This document shows, one piece after another, positions 1-6,770 of a stretch of DNA of 12,687 nt. The DNA comes from DATHVR01 sp035461175 (GTDB taxonomy: Bacteria > Actinomycetota > Acidimicrobiia > Spongiisociales > ZC4RG35). The stretch spans positions 1 through 12,687 of the forward strand of contig DATHVR010000062.1 of the NCBI GenBank assembly GCA_035461175.1. The letters run 5' to 3'. Every line of letters begins with the position of its first letter. Positions within the stretch are counted from its first letter, which is position 1. Made by a program: the position numbers and the translations under genes. The notes below the pieces were generated by a model. That model searched no databases, had not been told where the DNA came from, and saw only the letters and a program-made list of their open reading frames with translations.

Positions 1-47
1 TGTCTTTCGTGTCGGTGTCGTCTGTCGAGTCAGTGGTCGTGTTCTCG

Positions 48-140
48 ATTGTGGCGTCGGATGTCGGTGTGTGGAGGTTTCCCGATCGCCTGTCGTCCAG
101 TGTCGCTCCCAATTGTCGCGTCGGATCTCAGTCTGTGGAG
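48..140. repeat. Imperfect 29-base direct repeat, two copies
   Basis: Copies at 48-76 and 112-140 both begin ATTGT and end TGTGGAG, and share the core GCGTCGGAT. They match at 25 of 29 positions and are 64 bases apart start to start. The surrounding sequence is rich in GTCG words. The function is unknown; it could be the edge of a larger dispersed repeat extending left of the window, or a site for a dyad-independent binding protein. Confidence 0.6.
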
Positions 141-141
141 A

Positions 142-223
142 TGGGGGGCCGGGGCTCTTCGCGCCCCGACGCCGCCGGGCGGCGAGGCCCCCTTCCCCCT
201 TCCCTGCGCTCAGGGGGACAAAG
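142..223. repeat. REP-like intergenic hairpin element, copy 1
   Basis: Two perfect 6-bp GC hairpins lie side by side: CGGGGC (150-155) with GCCCCG (163-168), and CGCCGC (170-175) with GCGGCG (179-184) around a 3-base loop. A pyrimidine-rich stretch follows, then the 17-base end CGCTCAGGGGGACAAAG (207-223). The same architecture and identical 17-base end occur at 3023-3095. The hairpin stems differ in sequence between copies while pairing is kept, as expected of a structural repeat. It sits about 50 bases past the dihydropyrimidinase stop codon. Confidence 0.7.
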
Positions 224-230
224 CCTTTCT

Positions 231-279
231 GACTTCCGACTTCCGACTTATGACCTCCGACTCCTGACTTCCGACCTAC
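231..279. repeat. Heptanucleotide tandem repeat, consensus GACTTCC, seven units
   Basis: Seven consecutive 7-base units all begin GAC; the third to seventh bases vary around TTCC, and three units are exactly GACTTCC. The coding-strand form is GGAAGTC. The last unit contains the dihydropyrimidinase stop codon (CTA on plus, 276-278), so the array begins exactly at the gene end. Such heptamer arrays are known as intergenic short tandem repeats in several bacterial groups. Copy number could vary between strains. Confidence 0.8.
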
Positions 280-1691
280 AGGACGTACTGGTTGTGGCCC
301 CGGGGGAGATAGCGGCCGTGGCCGGCCTCACCGTGGTACTCACCGCTGGCGACGACGACCCGGCCCCGGCTGAGGACGGTGTCCACCGATCCGGACACCT
401 CCGTACCCTCATAGGCGGAGTAGTCGACCCGCATGTGCTGGTTGTCGACCGAGATCACCCGGGACTTGTTCGGGTCGAAGATGACGATGTCGGCGTCCGA
501 ACCCGGGGCGATGGCACCCTTTTGGGGATAGAGGCCGAACATCTTGGCCGGGGCGGTCGAACAGATCTCCACCCAGCGGTTGAGGCTGATCCGGCCCTGG
601 GCGACGCCGCCTTCGTACATCAGCTCCATGCGCGGCTCGACGCCGGGCATGCCGTTGGGGATCTTGGAGAAGTCGCCCTCACCCAGTCGCTTCTGTGCGA
701 TGAGGCCGTCGAACTCGTCCATGCAGAACGGACAATGGTCGGTGGAGACGCACTGAAGGTCGTTGCTGCGCAGACCCCGCCACAGTTCCTCCTGGTGGCC
801 GGCCTCCCAGTCGCGCAACGGGGGCGAGGCGACGTACTTGGCGCCTTCGAAGCCGTTGCCGAGGTCATCGAGGCCCAAGAAGAGATACTGGGGGCAGGTC
901 TCGGCGAAGACGTCCAGGCCCTGGTCCCGGGCGATCGTCACCTCTTCCAGCGCCTCCAGGGCAGACATGTGGACGATGTAGAGCGGTGATCCGGCCAGCT
1001 CGGCCAGCTTGATAGCTCGGTGAGTGGCCTCGCCCTCCAGGATCGACTTGCGGACCAGACCGTGGTTGATCGGTTCGGTCTCTCCCCTCTGAAGGGCCTG
1101 TTCGACCAGCACGTCGATGGCGATGCCGTTCTCGGCATGCATCATGATGGTGGCGCCGATCTCGGACGCCTTCTGCATGGCCCGGAAGATCTCCCCATCG
1201 TTGGAGTAGAAGACACCCGGGTAGGCCATGAACAGCTTGAAACTGGTCACGCCCTCGCCCATCACCGAGTCCATCTCCTTCAGCGACTGCTCGTTGACGT
1301 CGCCCACGATCATGTGGAAGCCGTAGTCGATGGCGCAGTTTCCGGCGGCCTTCTCCATCCACGTCTCGAAGCCCTCCAGGACGCCCTGGCCCTTGGCCTG
1401 GACGGCGAAGTCCACGATCGTGGTGGTTCCGCCCCAGGCGGCGGCCCGGGTCCCGGTTTCGAAGGTGTCGGAGGCGAAGGTCCCTCCAAAGGGAAGCTCC
1501 ATGTGGGTATGGACGTCCAGACCCCCCGGAATCACGTACTTACCCGAGGCGTCGATTGTCTCGTCGGCAGACCAGTCGTGGCTGCCGGGGGTGGCCAGGG
1601 CCACCACCTTCTCGTCCTCGATGAGGACGTCGGCAGACACCTGGTCGGTGGCGGTGACCACGGTTCCGTTGGTGATGAGCGTGCGTGCCAT
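276..1691 (-). CDS. hydA: Dihydropyrimidinase (D-hydantoinase family)
   Basis: This 471-aa cyclic amidohydrolase is of normal length for the family. It opens the ring of 5,6-dihydrouracil or dihydrothymine to the N-carbamoyl beta-amino acid, in the cytoplasm. The metal site is complete: HTH at 61-63, the lysine to be carbamylated K152 (in SFKLFMAYPG), H185 (MMHAEN), H241 (IVHMSA) and D318 (STDHCPF). The substrate-side residues Y157, S289 and N346 are also present. The ATG at 1691 is preceded by AGGAGG lying within the 3' end of the aminotransferase gene, whose stop is only 6 bases away, so the two are probably translationally coupled. It is the last gene of the operon. Adjacent beta-ureidopropionase favours dihydropyrimidinase over a pure hydantoinase or allantoinase. 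The exact substrate range is not visible from sequence. Confidence 0.95.
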   Translation of the reverse strand: MARTLITNGTVVTATDQVSADVLIEDEKVVALATPGSHDWSADETIDASGKYVIPGGLDVHTHMELPFGGTFASDTFETGTRAAAWGGTTTIVDFAVQAKGQGVLEGFETWMEKAAGNCAIDYGFHMIVGDVNEQSLKEMDSVMGEGVTSFKLFMAYPGVFYSNDGEIFRAMQKASEIGATIMMHAENGIAIDVLVEQALQRGETEPINHGLVRKSILEGEATHRAIKLAELAGSPLYIVHMSALEALEEVTIARDQGLDVFAETCPQYLFLGLDDLGNGFEGAKYVASPPLRDWEAGHQEELWRGLRSNDLQCVSTDHCPFCMDEFDGLIAQKRLGEGDFSKIPNGMPGVEPRMELMYEGGVAQGRISLNRWVEICSTAPAKMFGLYPQKGAIAPGSDADIVIFDPNKSRVISVDNQHMRVDYSAYEGTEVSGSVDTVLSRGRVVVASGEYHGEAGHGRYLPRGHNQYVL

Positions 1692-1697
1692 TGGCTA

Positions 1698-2990
1698 TCA
1701 GCCTCCTGTTGCTCGCTTGACGGCGGATTCGATTATTCCGAGGCCTTCGGCGACCTCGTCGGCGGTCACGGTGAGCGGCGGGGCGATCCGGAGCGTGTTG
1801 CCGTAGAGACCGCCCTTGCCGATCAGGAGACGGCCCGCCTTGGCCTCCTCCATCACCCGGGCGGCCAGGGCCGGGTCGGGGGACCCGTCTCCGCCTCCCA
1901 GCTCAACTCCGACCATGAGGCCCTTGCCCCGTACTTCGATGATCTCAGGCACCTCGCCGGCGATCGAGTCCAGACCCTCCCTGAGCTGGCCGCCCATCTT
2001 GTATGCGTTGGATTGGAGGTCATGCTCGAGCAGGTAGTTGAGGTTGGCCAGGGCTCCCGCCGTGGAAAGCGGGTTGCCTCCGAAGGTCGAGATCGAGTTG
2101 GCCGACAGGCTGTCCATGATCTCACCACGGGCCACCACGCCGGCGATGGCGAGGCCATTACCCAGGCCTTTGGCGAAGGTGAGGATGTCGGGGGTGAGGC
2201 CGTGGGACTGATAGCCCCAGAAGTGCTCTCCGGTGCGACCCCAGCCGGTCTGGACCTCATCGGAGATGAACAGGATTTTCTCCCGATCCAGCACTTCCTT
2301 CATCGCTCCGAAGAACCCATCCGGTGGGGTGGAAAAGCCTCCCACTCCCTGGATCGGCTCGGCGATCATCGCCGCCACATCACCGGCGGTGGCGACTTCG
2401 AGCAGGTTCTCGAGATCGGCCACACAGGCGGCGGTGAATTCCTCGTCCCCGAGATGGCCGAACGGGGAGCGGAGCTTGTAGCCGGAGTGGACGTAGGTCA
2501 CGTCGAACGGTGACAGCGAGGTGGCCGACCACGAGCGCTGCCCGGTGATCGCCACCGTCGAGTGTGATTTGCCGTGATAGCTGCCCCGCAGGGCCAGGAT
2601 CTGGTTCGACCTCCGGAACTGCGTCGCCAGCATCAGGGCGGCGTCGTTGGCCTCGGTGCCGGAGTTGGTGAAGAAGACCTTGGCGTCGGGGATCCCCGAC
2701 AGTTCGGCGATCTTCTCGGCCAGTTCGATCTGGGTCTCGATCAGGTACAGCGTCGAGGTGTGGACCATCTTCGCGGCCTGGGCCTTCACCGCCTCGACGA
2801 TCTCGGGCACGTTGTACCCGGTCATCGTCGTCAGGATCCCTCCGAAGAAGTCGAGGTAGGTGACTCCCTCGGCGTCGGTCACCCGCCTTCCCTCCCCCTC
2901 CACCAGCGATATCGGCTGGTCGTAGTACAGCGCCATCCAGGACGGAAGAACCGCTTTGTGCCGCTGGAGCAGCTCGTGGTGAACGCTCAT
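1698..2990 (-). CDS. Class III PLP-dependent aminotransferase, probably beta-alanine (AGXT2-like) aminotransferase
   Basis: This 430-aa fold-type I enzyme belongs to class III aminotransferases. Visible PLP-site features are SGTEAND at 110-116, YHG at 138-140, the D244 that pairs with the pyridine nitrogen (ISDEVQ, followed by TGWGRTG), and the Schiff-base lysine K274 in FAKGLGNG. R401 in the C-terminal GNTLRIAPP motif is the usual carboxylate-binding arginine. The gene lies between N-carbamoyl-beta-alanine amidohydrolase and dihydropyrimidinase. From that I infer that it transaminates beta-alanine or 3-aminoisobutyrate to malonate or methylmalonate semialdehyde. Sequence alone would also allow alanine-glyoxylate, 4-aminobutyrate or ornithine-type substrates. 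The ATG at 2990 has only a weak ribosome site, and the 118-base gap upstream is filled by a REP-like element. Confidence 0.88.
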   Translation of the reverse strand: MSVHHELLQRHKAVLPSWMALYYDQPISLVEGEGRRVTDAEGVTYLDFFGGILTTMTGYNVPEIVEAVKAQAAKMVHTSTLYLIETQIELAEKIAELSGIPDAKVFFTNSGTEANDAALMLATQFRRSNQILALRGSYHGKSHSTVAITGQRSWSATSLSPFDVTYVHSGYKLRSPFGHLGDEEFTAACVADLENLLEVATAGDVAAMIAEPIQGVGGFSTPPDGFFGAMKEVLDREKILFISDEVQTGWGRTGEHFWGYQSHGLTPDILTFAKGLGNGLAIAGVVARGEIMDSLSANSISTFGGNPLSTAGALANLNYLLEHDLQSNAYKMGGQLREGLDSIAGEVPEIIEVRGKGLMVGVELGGGDGSPDPALAARVMEEAKAGRLLIGKGGLYGNTLRIAPPLTVTADEVAEGLGIIESAVKRATGG

Positions 2991-3022
2991 CGCCGCTCAC
3001 CCGGCTGGAAGACGGCTTTGCC

Positions 3023-3095
3023 CGGGCCTTCGGCCCGCCCCCTACCCCGCTTCGCGGGGGGCCCTCCCCCCTTCGCGCCGCTCAGGGGGACAAAG
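3023..3095. repeat. REP-like intergenic hairpin element, copy 2, inside the operon
   Basis: Two perfect 6-bp hairpins with TTC loops occur: CGGGCC (3023-3028) with GGCCCG (3032-3037), and CCCCGC (3045-3050) with GCGGGG (3054-3059). After a C-rich stretch comes the 17-base end CGCTCAGGGGGACAAAG (3079-3095), identical to copy 1 at 207-223. It occupies most of the gap between the amidohydrolase stop and the aminotransferase start, so it would be transcribed. It could act in mRNA processing or stability, or in lowering expression of the two distal genes. Confidence 0.72.
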
Positions 3096-3108
3096 ACGTG
3101 GAGCAGCA

Positions 3109-3951
3109 TCATGGCTCGACCAGGGGGGCGTAGGCGTCGGGGCGGCGGTCCCGGTAGAAGGCCCAGGTCTTGCGCACCTCGTCGACCATGTCGAGGTCGA
3201 GGTCCCGAACCACCAGCTCCTCGTCTGTGTCGGAGGCCGCCTCCCCCACGACCTGACCGCGGGGGTCGACGAAGTAGGACGAGCCGTAGAAATCGTTGTC
3301 ACCGTAGGGCTCCTTGCCGACCCGGTTGATGGCGCCGATGAAGTACTCGTTGGCGACGGCGGCCGCGGGCTGCTCCAGGTTCCACAGGTACATCGAAAGC
3401 CCGCGGCTGGTAGCCGACGGGTTGAAGACGATCTTCGCCCCGGCCAGGCCCAGCGCCCGCCAACCCTCGGGGAAGTGGCGGTCGTAGCAGATGTAGACGC
3501 CGATTCGACCCACCATGGTGTCGAATATCGGGTATCCCATGTTGCCGGGTCGGAAGTAGAACTTCTCCCAAAAGCCGTTCACGTGGGGGATGTGAGTCTT
3601 GCGGTACTTGCCCAGATAGGTCCCGTCGGCGTCGATCACCGCCGCTGTGTTGTAGAAGAAGCCCTCGTCGGCCTTCTCGAACATCGGCACCACCAGCACC
3701 ATCTCGGTGTCGCGGGCCAGTTGGATCATCTTCTCCATCGTGGGCCCATCGGGGATCGGCTCGGCGGAGTCGAAGTGTTCGTTCTCCTGCACCTGACAGA
3801 AGTAGGGGGTGTTGAAGATCTCCTGGAAGCACATCACCCGGGCGCCATCGTTGGCGGCCTGCTCGGCGTATTTGACGTGCTTGTCGACCATGGACTCGGA
3901 GTCGCCGGTCCATTCGGTCTGAACTATCGCTGCTCGAACGATGTTGGACAT
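3109..3951 (-). CDS. N-carbamoyl-beta-alanine amidohydrolase (beta-ureidopropionase), nitrilase superfamily
   Basis: This 280-aa carbon-nitrogen hydrolase splits N-carbamoyl-beta-alanine (or N-carbamoyl-3-aminoisobutyrate) into the beta-amino acid, CO2 and ammonia. The Glu-Lys-Cys triad is intact: E44 (CFQEIF), K118 (GKYRKTHIPH) and C155. The context ICYDRHFPEGWR around the cysteine is typical of the beta-alanine synthase and N-carbamoyl-putrescine branch rather than nitrile hydrolases. The start at 3951 is chosen because AAGGAGAG lies 5 bases upstream and MSNIVRAAIVQT matches the first beta strand of the family. An upstream in-frame start at 3999 would add 16 low-complexity residues encoded by a GC hairpin and is rejected. 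The product feeds the neighbouring aminotransferase. The alternative, N-carbamoylputrescine amidase, is made unlikely by the adjacent dihydropyrimidinase. Confidence 0.92.
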   Translation of the reverse strand: MSNIVRAAIVQTEWTGDSESMVDKHVKYAEQAANDGARVMCFQEIFNTPYFCQVQENEHFDSAEPIPDGPTMEKMIQLARDTEMVLVVPMFEKADEGFFYNTAAVIDADGTYLGKYRKTHIPHVNGFWEKFYFRPGNMGYPIFDTMVGRIGVYICYDRHFPEGWRALGLAGAKIVFNPSATSRGLSMYLWNLEQPAAAVANEYFIGAINRVGKEPYGDNDFYGSSYFVDPRGQVVGEAASDTDEELVVRDLDLDMVDEVRKTWAFYRDRRPDAYAPLVEP

Positions 3952-3965
3952 GTCTCTCCTTTTGC

Positions 3966-3992
3966 GGGGACCGGGGGCGGGCCCCGGTCCCC
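3966..3992 (-). promoter_or_regulatory. Strong GC hairpin between importer genes and enzyme genes
   Basis: The arms GGGGACCGGGG (3966-3976) and CCCCGGTCCCC (3982-3992) are perfect complements, 11 bp, with a 5-base loop. It lies between the substrate-binding protein stop codon and the ribosome site of the amidohydrolase. No T-run follows in the minus-strand transcript, which continues GCAAAAGGAG, so it is not a canonical intrinsic terminator. A likely role is to protect the 3' end of the upstream importer message, or partly to block read-through, giving more binding protein than enzyme. Confidence 0.7.
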
Positions 3993-4007
3993 GTCTCACT
4001 CGGTCGC

Positions 4008-5174
4008 TTACTCGCCTCCAGGTTGGAGTTCGACCTCGACCCGCTCCCAGCTTTCGCCGTGGACGTCGAGGCCCTTCTCTTCGAGGGAGGCCACTGCCGC
4101 CTCGGCGAGATCGGTGCGGTACACGTCGTCGCTGATCTCCACGCCTTCGAGGTCGGGGATCTGGGTCGTAGCGATCTCCACCGTCTGATCCCAGAGGGCT
4201 TCGTTCATCACGCCGATTCCCTCGGTCGCCGGCCAGATCAGAGCGTTGATCTCGTTCATCATCCAGGTCTGGTGGCTGAGCCCCAGCGTCGAGCCGGCGT
4301 CGAGGACGGACTGGACGCAGTCGTCGGGGTTGTCACGGCAGTAGATCCATCCCTCGAACGAGGCTTCGAGGAAGCGCTGGGCGATTTCCTCGTTGTCGGC
4401 CAGCCAGTCGGCGTTGACCCAAACCGCGTCCTGGAGCATGGCGGTCCCGACCTCGTTGAAGTCGATCACGCTGAGGTCCTCGGGCTGATACAGCTCGCCG
4501 GTGTCGGGGTTCTCGGCCTCCAGCACCTGGGCATACTCGTTGTACGTCATTGCCTCGGCCGAATCGATCTCACGGTTCAGGAGGGCCGACATGGTGAAGT
4601 CCTGGCCGACGAGTTCGACGTCCTGGACGTCGAACATCTCGATGGCGGCCAGCAGTTCGTATTCGTTGCCGAAGCCCCAGTTGCCGACCTTCTTGCCTTC
4701 CCAGTCTTCGGGGGAGGTGATGCCCGAGTCGGCCCAACTCACCATCAGGGTTCCGGAGCGTTCGAAGGTCTGGCCGATGTTGATGATGTCGGCCCCGGCT
4801 TCCCGGGAAACGAGCGCCTTGGGGACCCAGGCGAGCCCGAACTCGGCTCCTCCGCTGGCCAGAACCTGCTGAGGCACGATGTCGACCCCGCCCTCGAGGA
4901 TCTCGACCTCGAGACACTGGTCTTCGTAGAACCCCTGGTCGATGGCGGCGTAGTAGCCGGCGAACTGAGCCTGGGCGAACCACTGGAGCTGGAGCCGCAC
5001 CTGGTCGGGAGACTCGCAGGCCTCCTCGCCGGAGGTGGTTTCGGTCGATCCCGTCTCGGGTGGCGTGGCATCCCCGGCGGTGGTATCGGTGGCGTCGTCT
5101 CCGTCGCCACAGGCCACCAGGGCCAGCGCCAGCACCAAGAGCAATGCCAGCATCCGGCGGTAACTCGTCCTCAT
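4008..5174 (-). CDS. ABC transporter substrate-binding lipoprotein, NMT1/THI5-like
   Basis: This 388-aa extracytoplasmic receptor has an N-terminal signal with a hydrophobic stretch at about 8-21 and a lipobox LVAC, with the lipidated cysteine at C22. A Thr/Asp/Glu-rich tether follows to about residue 52. The mature domain starts VRLQLQWFAQAQFAGYYAA, the pattern of the NMT1/THI5 group whose members bind hydroxymethylpyrimidine precursors, riboflavin, taurine or sulfonates. Cysteines C53/C87 and C279/C286 could form two disulfides. The eukaryotic THI5 cysteine cluster is absent. AGGAGG sits 5 bases before the ATG. The gene follows permease, ATPase and permease, and precedes three pyrimidine-catabolism enzymes, so a pyrimidine, dihydropyrimidine or carbamoyl amino acid ligand is inferred but not shown. 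Confidence 0.9.
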   Translation of the reverse strand: MRTSYRRMLALLLVLALALVACGDGDDATDTTAGDATPPETGSTETTSGEEACESPDQVRLQLQWFAQAQFAGYYAAIDQGFYEDQCLEVEILEGGVDIVPQQVLASGGAEFGLAWVPKALVSREAGADIINIGQTFERSGTLMVSWADSGITSPEDWEGKKVGNWGFGNEYELLAAIEMFDVQDVELVGQDFTMSALLNREIDSAEAMTYNEYAQVLEAENPDTGELYQPEDLSVIDFNEVGTAMLQDAVWVNADWLADNEEIAQRFLEASFEGWIYCRDNPDDCVQSVLDAGSTLGLSHQTWMMNEINALIWPATEGIGVMNEALWDQTVEIATTQIPDLEGVEISDDVYRTDLAEAAVASLEEKGLDVHGESWERVEVELQPGGE

Positions 5175-5223
5175 CGCGTCCTCCTGGTTGGTTGGTTACT
5201 CCGCCTCCCCACCGTACTCATCG

Positions 5224-5997
5224 TCAGCCTGGATTTCGCACAGAAACATGCCAGGGCATGACGAGGCGTTCGATGAGAAGAACGATTAGATACATCCCGA
5301 TGCCGAGGATGGCCGAGACCAGGATGGCGGCCCACGCATCGGGGAACTGGAAGAGCTGGGCCCGGTTAGTGATGTACTGGCCGAGCACGTTCTGTGGCCC
5401 CCCGAAGTACTCGGCGATGATGGCTCCGATCAGCGAAAGCGGGACCGCCACCTTCATCGCCGAGAAGAAGTAGGGCAGGGCATTCGGAATCCGGACCCGA
5501 CGGAGAATGCTGAAGGGAGTGGCCGCCATGGCCCGCATGAGCTCGAGCTGGGAGTCTTCGATCTCGGCCAGGCCGCGGGCGGTGTTGGCCATCACGGGGA
5601 AGAAGACCATGACCGCCACCACCGCCATTTTCGAGATCGGGCTGGTCAGACCGAACAGTTGGTTGAAGATGGGTGCGGTGGCCACGATCGGCATGGCGTT
5701 GACGGCGGAGGCAAAGGGCATGGCGCCGAGGCGAAGGGTGGTCCAGCGGGCCACCGCCGCTGCCGCCAGGATGCCGAGGATGGTGCCCGCCGCCAGTCCC
5801 CCGACCGCCTCCAACAGGGTCCGGAACCCGAACATCCAGATATCGGCGGCGTTCTCGATGAAGGAAGCCCAGATGGCCGATGGCGCAGGGAGGATGAAGG
5901 CCCTGATGTCGAATGCCCTCACGATCAGCTCCCAGGTCGTCACCATGGCGACGAAGGCCACCAGCGGCGGCAGGGCCCGGGCGAGCCGGCCCTTCAC
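5224..5997 (-). CDS. ABC transporter permease, SsuC/TauC/ThiX type (second permease)
   Basis: This 257-aa inner-membrane subunit of the BPD-type permease family has hydrophobic segments at about 9-24, 63-84, 96-115, 122-137, 182-197 and 222-242. The coupling EAA loop at about 145-180 reads EIEDSQLELMRAMAAT then the RRVRIPNALPYFF core. The start is a GTG at 5997 that overlaps the ATPase stop codon as GTGA, giving MKGRLARALPP; this is a translational-coupling overlap. The minus-strand frame stays open far upstream through the ATPase, but that part is out of phase with ATPase codons and resembles no family. It probably pairs with the first permease as a heterodimer. Confidence 0.92.
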   Translation of the reverse strand: MKGRLARALPPLVAFVAMVTTWELIVRAFDIRAFILPAPSAIWASFIENAADIWMFGFRTLLEAVGGLAAGTILGILAAAAVARWTTLRLGAMPFASAVNAMPIVATAPIFNQLFGLTSPISKMAVVAVMVFFPVMANTARGLAEIEDSQLELMRAMAATPFSILRRVRIPNALPYFFSAMKVAVPLSLIGAIIAEYFGGPQNVLGQYITNRAQLFQFPDAWAAILVSAILGIGMYLIVLLIERLVMPWHVSVRNPG

Positions 5998-6770
5998 GAC
6001 CTGGCTTCCTCCCGGCGCAGGGCCTCGCGGACCTCGGTGAGGAGCTCGAAGAAGCGAGGGCTCTCGCGGACGTCGAAGTCGCGGGGCTGGGGCAGGTCGA
6101 TGGCGATCTCGTCGGTAATGCGGCCGGGCCGCGCCGACATGACCACGACCCGGGTGGAGAGGAAGACGGCTTCGGGTATGGAGTGAGTGACGAATATCAC
6201 CGTGGTTCCGGTGTCGCGCCAGATCCGCATCAGCTCCTGCTGCATCGACTCCCGGGTCATCTCGTCCAGCGCCCCGAACGGCTCGTCCATCAAAAGCAGC
6301 GGGGGGTGCTGGACAAGGGAACGGGCGATGGCGACTCGCTGTTGCATGCCGCCGGATAGCTGCCAGGGATAGTGGCCGAGGAAGTCGTCGAGCCCCACCA
6401 TCGAAAGCAGCTCGTGGGCTCGCTCCCCTCTCGGCCCCGCCTCCATGCCGGTCAGTTCGAGCGGCAGCTCGACGTTGCGCTTCACCGTGCGCCAATCGAG
6501 CAGGGTGGCGCGCTGGAAGGCGATGCCGTAGTCGCCGTCGACACGAGCCTGATGAGGGTCCTTGCCGTTGACCAGGAGTGTTCCTGCCGACGGCTGGAGG
6601 AGATCGGCCATCAGCCGTAACAGGGTCGACTTGCCACAGCCGGAGGGCCCGATCAGGGAGACAAAATCTCCCGGTTCGATCCGCAGCGAGATGTCGCGCA
6701 GTGCCTCGACCCGTCCCGACCGTCCTTCGAAGGTCTTTCCCACACCGTTGACGTCGACGATGTAGTCCAT
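5994..6770 (-). CDS. ABC transporter ATP-binding protein, SsuB/TauB type
   Basis: This 258-aa nucleotide-binding subunit has every core motif: Walker A GPSGCGKST at 41-49, Q-loop Q86 (FQRATLLDW), signature LSGGMQQR at 138-145, Walker B LLLMDEP at 158-164, D-loop GALD, and H-loop H196. FQRATLLDW and LSGGMQQRVAIARSL are typical of nitrate/sulfonate/taurine/pyrimidine-type importers. The ATG directly abuts the stop codon of the upstream permease with no spacer. GGGAGGTG for ribosome binding lies in the 3' end of that permease. The stop overlaps the GTG start of the next permease, so the three transporter core genes are tightly coupled. Confidence 0.95.
   Translation of the reverse strand: MDYIVDVNGVGKTFEGRSGRVEALRDISLRIEPGDFVSLIGPSGCGKSTLLRLMADLLQPSAGTLLVNGKDPHQARVDGDYGIAFQRATLLDWRTVKRNVELPLELTGMEAGPRGERAHELLSMVGLDDFLGHYPWQLSGGMQQRVAIARSLVQHPPLLLMDEPFGALDEMTRESMQQELMRIWRDTGTTVIFVTHSIPEAVFLSTRVVVMSARPGRITDEIAIDLPQPRDFDVRESPRFFELLTEVREALRREEARS

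Larger units (their letters stand above)
1..275. other. Intergenic region beyond the dihydropyrimidinase gene, repeat-rich, no gene seen
   Basis: This stretch follows the last gene of the catabolic operon. No open frame here has a family-like protein; the plus-strand frames that cross it continue as antisense of the dihydropyrimidinase gene. It holds an imperfect 29-base direct repeat (48-76 and 112-140), a REP-like hairpin element (about 142-223) and a heptanucleotide tandem repeat (231-279). No hairpin followed by a T-run was found on the minus strand, so a classical intrinsic terminator for the operon is not visible; the REP-like hairpins may mark the transcript end. Confidence 0.7.

Noticed and set aside
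231..279. CRISPR-like array
   Set aside because: The units are contiguous heptamers with no spacers; this is a simple tandem repeat.
1020..2513. Long plus-strand open frame (497 codons) antisense to dihydropyrimidinase and aminotransferase
   Set aside because: It mirrors two intact minus-strand enzymes with complete active sites. Its product is a low-complexity Gly/Val/Asp/His-rich sequence with no family resemblance, as expected of antisense frames at high GC.
3966..3992. Intrinsic terminator
   Set aside because: The stem is strong, but the following minus-strand sequence is GCAAAAGGAG with no T-run, and the downstream genes have good ribosome sites and belong functionally to the same unit.
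3952..3999. Upstream start for the amidohydrolase adding 16 residues
   Set aside because: The extension is translated from the GC hairpin and is Pro/Gly/Arg low complexity. The ATG at 3951 has a good ribosome site and matches the family start.
4023..5261. Plus-strand open frame (412 codons) opposite the substrate-binding lipoprotein
   Set aside because: Antisense shadow of a gene with a clear lipobox and family motif; the predicted product is Leu/Val/Gly/Asp-biased and unrelated to known proteins.
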